The position numbers and the translations under genes were made by a program. From contig JAQCLA010000019.1 in NCBI GenBank assembly GCA_027592105.1, positions 1 through 19,089 of the forward strand: a stretch of 19,089 nucleotides of DNA, written 5' to 3'. This stretch comes from Pseudomonadota bacterium (lineage in GTDB: Bacteria > Pseudomonadota > Alphaproteobacteria > Rhodobacterales > Rhodobacteraceae). Positions 14,375-19,089 of this stretch are shown here, one piece after another. The notes under the pieces were generated by a model. The model ran no database searches, had not been told where the DNA came from, and saw only the letters and a program-made list of their open reading frames with translations. Numbering within the stretch: position 1 is the first letter of the stretch; every line of letters starts with the position of its first letter.

Positions 14375-15354
14375 TGGCCGATCTGAACCGCATCAGGGGC
14401 AACCGCTTTGTCGTCATCGGCCGGGCAGGCATGGATTTCTACCCCGATCCCCCCGGCACGAAAACCGAAGAGGCCAGCCGCTTTGTCGCTTGCCTGGGCG
14501 GGTCATCGGCCAATATCGCGGTGGCCCTCGCCCGGCTGGGCGGGGCGGCCGATCTTGTGACCTGCGTGGCCGATGACGCGATCGGCCGCTTTGCCCTGAA
14601 CGAGCTGGACAGATACGGCATCGGGCGCGGGCATGTGCGATCTGTCGGGGGCGAGGCGCGCAATTCGCTGGCCGTCGTGGAAACCACCGTCAAAGACCAC
14701 CAATCGGTCATCTACCGCAATGGCGCGGCCGATTTCGAAATGACCACAGCCGATGTCGAGGCCGTGGATTACGCGGCCTATTCGGCGCTGATCACCACCG
14801 GCACCGTGCTGGCCGCCGAACCCTCGCGCAGGGCCGCCTTTCGCGCCTTCGATCTGGCGCGCGCCGCCGGTCTGCCGCTGATCTTCGACATCGACTATCG
14901 CCCCTATTCCTGGCCCTCGGCCGAGGTCGCCGCCGAGGTCTATTCCCGCGCGGGCGCGATCTGTGACGTGATCGTCGGCAATGACGTGGAATTCGGCTTC
15001 ATGGCCGGGGATTACGACAAGGGCCTTGCCAAGGGGCGCGACCTGGTCGCGGGCGGCGCGCAGATCGCGGTCTACAAGATGGGGGAAAAGGGCGCGGTCA
15101 CACTCACGCCCGAGGGCGAGTTTACCACCGGCATCTATGCCACCACCGCGCTGAAACCGACCGGCGCGGGCGACAGTTTCATGGGCGGGCTGGTCAGCGG
15201 CCTCGCCTCTGGCCTGCCGCTGCGCTCGGCGGTGCTGCAAGGATCGGCGGCCGCCGCGATGGTGGTGGCGCGCGTCGGCTGTGCGCCCGCGATGCCGACG
15301 CGGGCCGAACTGGAAGATTTCCTCGCCCGTCACGCTGGCCCAAGCGCCGCCTGA
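14374..15354 (+). CDS. iolC: 5-dehydro-2-deoxygluconokinase IolC
   Basis: A 326-residue PfkB/ribokinase-family kinase that phosphorylates 5-dehydro-2-deoxy-D-gluconate at O6. The N-terminal signature GGSSANIAVALARLG (42-56) and the C-terminal PTGAGDSFMGG, with catalytic-base D267 and the GAGD anion hole at 264-267, are both present. FDIDYRPYSW (171-180) is typical of IolC. The start at 14374 overlaps the iolD stop (TGATG) and has GGCGGGGGG before it; the ATG at 14251 lies within iolD. This is the kinase domain alone; many proteobacterial IolC proteins carry a fused C-terminal DUF2090 aldolase domain, absent here, and a separate aldolase gene follows two genes later. Confidence 0.95.
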   Translation: MADLNRIRGNRFVVIGRAGMDFYPDPPGTKTEEASRFVACLGGSSANIAVALARLGGAADLVTCVADDAIGRFALNELDRYGIGRGHVRSVGGEARNSLAVVETTVKDHQSVIYRNGAADFEMTTADVEAVDYAAYSALITTGTVLAAEPSRRAAFRAFDLARAAGLPLIFDIDYRPYSWPSAEVAAEVYSRAGAICDVIVGNDVEFGFMAGDYDKGLAKGRDLVAGGAQIAVYKMGEKGAVTLTPEGEFTTGIYATTALKPTGAGDSFMGGLVSGLASGLPLRSAVLQGSAAAAMVVARVGCAPAMPTRAELEDFLARHAGPSAA

Positions 15355-15365
15355 AAGGACCAAAG

Positions 15366-16205
15366 ATGCATATCGCCCCCCATGACAACGCCAACCGGCC
15401 CATCGTCGATGTGAACGACCCGCTGGTGCCCTTGGTCTATTTCAACATCCTGCATCTGCGGGCGGGCGAAACATTCGACTACCGCGTGCCGGGCTATGAA
15501 ACCTGCGTGGTGCCCGCAACCGGCACGGTGACGGTCGAGACCGGCGGCGACAGTTTTCGCGACATCGGCCATCGCGGCGTGGATGTCTGGGATGGTGAAC
15601 CGGAAGGCGTCTATGTGCCGACCGACAGGCCCGCCCGCATCACCGCGCGCACCGACACCGAGGTTTTCGTCGCCGGGGCGCAATTTGACGAGACATTGAA
15701 GCCCTTCGCCGTGCGCGCGGGCGATCTTGACCTTGTCCAGTACGGGTCGGATGACACCAAGACCCACCGCAAGATCAAGCATATCCTTGGCGCGGGCCAT
15801 CATGACCGGGTGGGCCGGTTGTTGGTGTCGGAGCTGTTCACCGTCGGCGCGGGCGGCTGGTCGGGCTTTCCCAGCCACAAGCATGACACCGACCGCCTAC
15901 CGGAAGAAACGCGGCATGACGAATGCTACAATTTCCGCTTTCGGCCCGATTACGGCTCGGGCCTGCAGATGCTTCAGCGGGTCGATAACGAACAGGGCGA
16001 TGCCTATCACATCGTGAACCGGTCCACCGTGCTGATAGACAAAGGCTATCACCCCTGCTGTGTGCTGCCGGGCTACGAGATGTATTATTTCACCATTCTG
16101 GGCGGCCAGTCGCAGCGCAGCCTGAAACAGTATTTTCAACCCACCCATGCCGCGCAATTGCACACGATCCCCGGCATCATGGACATGGTGGCCAAGTTCA
16201 AATGA
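15366..16205 (+). CDS. second IolB/KduI-family isomerase (IolB-like paralogue)
   Basis: A 279-residue double-cupin protein of the KduI/IolB family. The putative metal ligands align with those of the canonical copy at identical residue numbers: H171 and H173 (FPSHKHDTDRLPEE), E186 (HDECYNF) and H229 (KGYHPCCVLPGYEMYY). The rest differs strongly: the canonical HDEDDFPRITQLEE becomes HDTDRLPEETRHDE, and VMAGPRRNW becomes ILGGQSQRS. It may be a second 5-deoxyglucuronate isomerase or act on a related deoxyuronate. The ATG at 15366 follows AAAGGACC, 11 bases after the iolC stop. The end overlaps the aldolase start by 4 bases (ATGA). Family is clear; substrate is not. Confidence 0.85.
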   Translation: MHIAPHDNANRPIVDVNDPLVPLVYFNILHLRAGETFDYRVPGYETCVVPATGTVTVETGGDSFRDIGHRGVDVWDGEPEGVYVPTDRPARITARTDTEVFVAGAQFDETLKPFAVRAGDLDLVQYGSDDTKTHRKIKHILGAGHHDRVGRLLVSELFTVGAGGWSGFPSHKHDTDRLPEETRHDECYNFRFRPDYGSGLQMLQRVDNEQGDAYHIVNRSTVLIDKGYHPCCVLPGYEMYYFTILGGQSQRSLKQYFQPTHAAQLHTIPGIMDMVAKFK

Positions 16206-17041
16206 CCATCGCCACGCTATCCGACGTCCTGCGCCCCGCGGTGGCGGGGGACTATGCCGTGCCGGGGCTGGTGTGCCTTGGCTGGGAAGACATGCGCGCC
16301 TATGCCATGGCGGCGCAGGCGGAAGGCGCGCCGGTGATCTTGCAAGCCGGGCCATCGTGCCGGGCGCATACGCCCCTGCCGGTTCTGGGCGCGATGATGC
16401 GCCACCTAGCCGAAACGGTCAGCGTACCGGTCGTGATCCATCTGGATCACGGCTATACGTTCGAGGACTGCCGCGCCGCCCGCGATGCGGGGTTCACGTC
16501 CTTGATGTTCGACGGCTCGCGCCATCCGTTGGCGCAAAACATCCATGAAACCGCCCGCGTGGCCCAACTTGCGCATGAGGCGGGCATATCCTGCGAAGGC
16601 GAGATCGGCTTTGTCGGCTATGCGGGCGGCGAAGGATCGGCGGGCACCGACCCGGGCGAGGCCGCGATTTTCGCGCGCGACAGCGGCGTGGACGCCATGG
16701 CGATCAGCGTCGGCAACCTGCATCTGCAACAAGATCACCAAGGCGGGCTGGACGAGCCGCGCATCCGCGCGATCGAGGCGGTGACGCAGGTGCCCCTCGT
16801 GATCCATGGCGGGTCCGGCGTGCCCTTGGCGCAGCGCGCGCACCTGGCCGCGACATCGCGGATCGCCAAGTTCAACATCGGCACCGAATTGCGCATGGCC
16901 TTTGGCCGGGCGCTACGCGATGCTGTGGCCGCAGACCCGGATTTGTTCGACCGCGTGGCGATCCTGAAAGACACCCATGACCCTGTTTTCCAGGCCGCGC
17001 GCGCCGTGATGCGTGGGCTTGGCGCAAGCGGAAAGGCATAA
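16202..17041 (+). CDS. class II aldolase, probable 6-phospho-5-dehydro-2-deoxygluconate aldolase (IolJ-like)
   Basis: A 279-residue zinc-dependent aldolase of the fructose/tagatose-bisphosphate aldolase family. Motifs in order: AVPGLVCLGWED, VIHLDHGYT (D82 general acid, H83 zinc ligand), SLMFDGS, CEGEIGFVGYAGGE, SVGNLHLQQDH (H174 zinc ligand), VIHGGSGVP (H202 zinc ligand) and KFNIGTELR (DHAP binding). In this operon it would split the IolC product into dihydroxyacetone phosphate and malonic semialdehyde. It overlaps the preceding gene by ATGA and precedes iolG by one base. Family certain; the IolJ role is from context, since the same fold also cleaves fructose or tagatose bisphosphate. Confidence 0.87.
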   Translation: MTIATLSDVLRPAVAGDYAVPGLVCLGWEDMRAYAMAAQAEGAPVILQAGPSCRAHTPLPVLGAMMRHLAETVSVPVVIHLDHGYTFEDCRAARDAGFTSLMFDGSRHPLAQNIHETARVAQLAHEAGISCEGEIGFVGYAGGEGSAGTDPGEAAIFARDSGVDAMAISVGNLHLQQDHQGGLDEPRIRAIEAVTQVPLVIHGGSGVPLAQRAHLAATSRIAKFNIGTELRMAFGRALRDAVAADPDLFDRVAILKDTHDPVFQAARAVMRGLGASGKA

Positions 17042-17042
17042 G

Positions 17043-18041
17043 ATGACGCTGAAGATCGGACTTTTGGGCTGTGGCCGCATCGGGCAGGTGCATGCCCGCT
17101 CGATCAAGGCGCTGGAGGGCGCGCGCGTTGTGGCGGTGGCCGATGCCCTGCCCGAGGCCGCCCGCGCGCTGGCGCAAAGCTGTGCCGCCGAGGTGCGCGA
17201 TGTAGACGCCATCCTGGCGGCCACCGACATCGATGCCGTGGTGATCGGCACGCCGACCGACAGCCATTTCGACCAGATCATGGCGGCGGCCAAGGCGGGC
17301 AAGGCGATCTTTTGCGAAAAGCCGGTCGACATGTCGGTCGCCAATATCCGCGCCTGCCGCGACGTGGTGATGCGCGCGGGCGTGCCCTTTCTGACCGGGT
17401 TCAACCGCCGGTTCGACCCCAATTTCGCCAGCATGCGCGCCCGCATTCGGGACGGGGCCATCGGCGCGGTGGAACTTGTGACCATCACCTCGCGCGATCC
17501 CGCGCCGCCGCCGGTGTCCTATATCGAACGCTCCGGCGGGCTGTTTCGCGACATGATGATCCATGATTTCGACATGGCGCGTTTCCTGGTGGGCGAAGAT
17601 TTCGTACGCCTGCACGCGGTCGGATCGGCGCTGGTCGACCCGGCCATCGGGGCTGCGGGCGATGTCGACACCGCCGCCGTGATCCTAACCACGGCCAGCG
17701 GCAAGATCTGCCAAATTTCCAATTCGCGCCGCGCCGCCTATGGCTATGATCAGCGCATCGAGGTGCATGGCGCGCAGGGCATGTTGCGGGCCGAAAACCA
17801 GTTGGAAAGCACCGTCGAACTGGCCACCGACCAAGGGTTCCGCCGCGATCCGGCGCAGCATTTTTTCCTGGAACGCTACGAGGCGGCCTACCTAGCGGAA
17901 ATGCGCGCCTTCTTGCAGGCCGTGACCACCGGCAGCGCCGCAGATCCGGGGATCGAGGATGGGTTGCAGGCGCAGATCCTGGCCGATGCCGCCAGCCTGT
18001 CGCGCGAGACCGGCCAGCCGGTGGATCTTGCTAAGGGCTGA
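17043..18041 (+). CDS. iolG: myo-inositol 2-dehydrogenase IolG
   Basis: A 332-residue Gfo/Idh/MocA dehydrogenase that oxidises myo-inositol to 2-keto-myo-inositol (scyllo-inosose) with NAD+. The Rossmann motif is GLLGCGRIGQVHA (residues 6-18). The catalytic set K93 (FCEKPVDMS), D170 and H174 (GGLFRDMMIHDFDMARF) sits within a few residues of K97, D172 and H176 of the B. subtilis enzyme. LTGFNRRFDPNF is a further IolG hallmark, and the length is typical. The ATG at 17043 is preceded by GGAAAGG and lies one base after the aldolase stop. The same frame is open from 17013 only inside the aldolase gene. It is last in the iolD operon. Confidence 0.93.
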   Translation: MTLKIGLLGCGRIGQVHARSIKALEGARVVAVADALPEAARALAQSCAAEVRDVDAILAATDIDAVVIGTPTDSHFDQIMAAAKAGKAIFCEKPVDMSVANIRACRDVVMRAGVPFLTGFNRRFDPNFASMRARIRDGAIGAVELVTITSRDPAPPPVSYIERSGGLFRDMMIHDFDMARFLVGEDFVRLHAVGSALVDPAIGAAGDVDTAAVILTTASGKICQISNSRRAAYGYDQRIEVHGAQGMLRAENQLESTVELATDQGFRRDPAQHFFLERYEAAYLAEMRAFLQAVTTGSAADPGIEDGLQAQILADAASLSRETGQPVDLAKG

Positions 18042-18067
18042 CGCGCGGGCGGCGGCAGCCCCCCAGG

Positions 18068-18094
18068 CACGGATACGGCTAGCCCTTGTCCGTG
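18068..18094. terminator. weak hairpin between iolG and the small membrane protein gene
   Basis: CACGGA (18068-18073) can pair with TCCGTG (18089-18094) around a 15-base loop that itself contains the palindrome GGCTAGCC. It lies between two convergent genes and overlaps the 3' end of the small membrane protein gene. No T tract is visible; possible shared terminator. Confidence 0.25.
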
Positions 18095-18285
18095 TCGGTT
18101 GGATCAAGCCGCCACGTCACGAACAACGACCAAGCCAGATAGCCGCCGATCGCGGCGAACAGATAGGCCCAGACCCGGTTGTCATGGGCCCATTCCACCC
18201 CGGCCCAGCCAAACGGGGCCGCGACCAGCAGGGCGCGCCGCCAGGCGGGGCGAAAAAACGGGTGCGAGGGATCGATCAGGCGCAT
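18079..18285 (-). CDS. small inner-membrane protein, 68 residues, function unknown
   Basis: The protein begins MRLIDPSHPFFRPAWRRAL and has one or two hydrophobic segments (about residues 17-30, ALLVAAPFGWAGVEWA, and 35-55, VWAYLFAAIGGYLAWSLF), ending in a charged DPTDTDKG tail. It looks like the short DPSHPFFRP proteins often seen in Rhodobacteraceae, for which I know no established function. The frame runs upstream to 18342, but those 19 extra residues are encoded by the end of an IS21-type element, so the native start is 18285. Only 5 bases (18286-18290) remain before the IS end, so the original ribosome binding site and promoter have been displaced. The gene may be silent or driven from the IS. 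Confidence 0.65.
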   Translation of the reverse strand: MRLIDPSHPFFRPAWRRALLVAAPFGWAGVEWAHDNRVWAYLFAAIGGYLAWSLFVTWRLDPTDTDKG

Positions 18286-18296
18286 CTGGGTGTTAA

Positions 18297-18316
18297 TTTC
18301 CACTGAGAAGTGACCC
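18297..18316. repeat. IS21 terminal direct repeat, copy 1
   Basis: TTTCCACTGAGAAGTGACCC, the outer copy of the repeat typical of IS21-family ends, where multiple such copies are thought to bind the transposase. It is 24 bases start-to-start from copy 2 and matches it at 18 of 20 positions. Confidence 0.8.
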
Positions 18317-18320
18317 GGGT

Positions 18321-18340
18321 TTTCCATCGAGAAGTGACCC
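18321..18340. repeat. IS21 terminal direct repeat, copy 2
   Basis: TTTCCATCGAGAAGTGACCC, the inner copy. It differs from copy 1 only at positions 7-8 (TC instead of CT) and lies 22 bases from the istB stop. Confidence 0.8.
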
Positions 18341-18362
18341 ATCTCTGATTATGGATTTCGTG

Positions 18363-19089
18363 TCAGTTGCGGGTCAAGGGCGAGCTTTCCTCCTTCTGTT
18401 TTCGGGTGGCTGCGGCTGAGCTTGCTTTGAAGCGGAAGCTGTCGTTTCCGGTTTCGAGGATGTGGCATCGGTGGGTGAGGCGGTCGAGCAAGGCCGTTGT
18501 CATTTTGGCATCGCCGAAGACCGTGGCCCATTCGCTGAAGCTCAGGTTTGTCGTGATGATGACGCTGGTTCGCTCGTAGAGCTTGCTGAGCAGATGGAAC
18601 AGCAGCGCCCCGCCCGATGCACTGAACGGCAGGTAGCCAAGCTCGTCGAGGATGACGAGGTCCAGCTTTGTCAGGCTTTCGGCGATATGCCCGGCCTTCC
18701 CTTTGGCCTTCTCCTGCTCAAGGGCATTGACCAACTCGATGGTGGAGAAGAAGCGGACCTTACGACGATGGTGCTCGACGGCCTGGACGCCAAGGGCGGT
18801 AGCGACGTGCGTCTTGCCGGTGCCCGGGCCGCCGATAAGGACGACGTTCTGGGCAGCATCCATGAACTCGCAACGGTAGAGGGTCCGGACGGTGGCCTCG
18901 TTGATCTCGCTGGCTGCAAAGTCGAAGCCGGAGAGATCCTTATAGGCCGGGAAGCGTGCAGCTTTCATGTGGTAGGCAATGGAGCGCACTTCCCGCTCGG
19001 CCAGTTCAGCCTTCAGCAATTGGGCGAGCATCGGAACCGCAGCGACAAAGGCTGGTGCGGCCTGTTCCATCAGGTCGGTGACGGCTTGG
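18363..19089 (-). CDS. istB: IS21-family helper ATPase IstB (5' end beyond window)
   Basis: At least 242 residues of the AAA+ DnaC-like ATPase that assists IstA transposase. Walker A is GGPGTGKTH, Walker B is DLVILDELGYLPF, with sensor-type IITTNLSFSEW and the C-terminal DRLTHRCHILE-GNDSFR typical of IstB. The N-terminal helical region (LAQLLKAELAEREVRSIAYH-KAARFPAYKDLSGFDF) is also typical. An ATG exists at 19070, but codons upstream of it stay open and the family normally has ~20 further N-terminal residues, so the true start is probably outside the window. No frameshift is visible in this portion. Confidence 0.92.
   Translation of the reverse strand, partial: QAVTDLMEQAAPAFVAAVPMLAQLLKAELAEREVRSIAYHMKAARFPAYKDLSGFDFAASEINEATVRTLYRCEFMDAAQNVVLIGGPGTGKTHVATALGVQAVEHHRRKVRFFSTIELVNALEQEKAKGKAGHIAESLTKLDLVILDELGYLPFSASGGALLFHLLSKLYERTSVIITTNLSFSEWATVFGDAKMTTALLDRLTHRCHILETGNDSFRFKASSAAATRKQKEESSPLTRN

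Larger units (their letters stand above)
18291..19089. mobile_element. IS21-family insertion sequence, one end (partial, continues past window)
   Basis: The element end is placed at 18291, where TGTTAATTTCC begins; IS21 ends characteristically start with TG. Just inside are two direct repeats of about 20 bases, and an istB helper gene reads toward this end. istA and the other end lie beyond 19089. The insertion sits 249 bases past the iolG stop and immediately upstream of the small membrane protein gene. Confidence 0.82.

Noticed and set aside
1..19089. CRISPR arrays, tRNA or rRNA genes, riboswitches
   Set aside because: I saw no regularly spaced repeats, no cloverleaf with a TTC-containing T arm, and no long structured leader in the intergenic regions.

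Overview
The window is GC-rich DNA with tightly packed, translationally coupled genes, most consistent with an alphaproteobacterium of the Rhodobacter/Paracoccus type. That placement is an inference from protein style, a single-domain FrcA-like ABC ATPase and a small Rhodobacteraceae-like membrane protein; no marker gene is present. 

Layout. (1) 1-2543: the possible tail of an unrecognised plus-strand gene, then a minus-strand pair, a SulP/STAS anion transporter followed 12 bases later by a tandem-domain universal stress protein. (2) 2544-3142: about 600 bases with no intact gene, holding the first ~42 codons of a 5-oxoprolinase subunit B (PxpB/KipI) gene that is broken off. (3) 3143-18041: a myo-inositol/cyclitol catabolic locus of 14 genes in four transcription units. 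A minus operon reads sugar-binding protein, permease, ATPase, phytanoyl-CoA-dioxygenase-family oxygenase, iolB. A LacI-family regulator is divergent from it. A second minus operon carries a Gfo/Idh/MocA dehydrogenase, a MocC/IolE-like isomerase-fold protein and another Gfo/Idh/MocA dehydrogenase. A divergent plus operon reads iolD, iolC, a second iolB-like gene, a class II aldolase (iolJ-like) and iolG. (4) 18079-19089: a 68-residue membrane protein gene whose upstream region was replaced by an IS21-family element, with terminal direct repeats and a partial istB.

How it fits together. The ABC transporter would import a cyclitol. IolG, and perhaps the other two dehydrogenases, would oxidise it to an inosose; the MocC/IolE-like protein would dehydrate it; IolD would open the ring; IolB would isomerise 5-deoxyglucuronate; IolC would phosphorylate; and the aldolase would give dihydroxyacetone phosphate plus malonic semialdehyde. 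No iolA (malonic/methylmalonic semialdehyde dehydrogenase) is in the window. Both divergent intergenic regions carry the identical perfect 16-bp palindrome TTGCAACCGGTTGCAA, which ties the four transcription units to one LacI-type regulator.

The most unusual points are the Fe(II)/2-oxoglutarate oxygenase inside the uptake operon, overlapping iolB by one base; two IolB proteins with the same metal-ligand positions; and a MocA/MocB/MocC-like gene set. Together they suggest that the locus handles a modified cyclitol, for example an O-methyl inositol, rather than only plain myo-inositol. This is a hypothesis.
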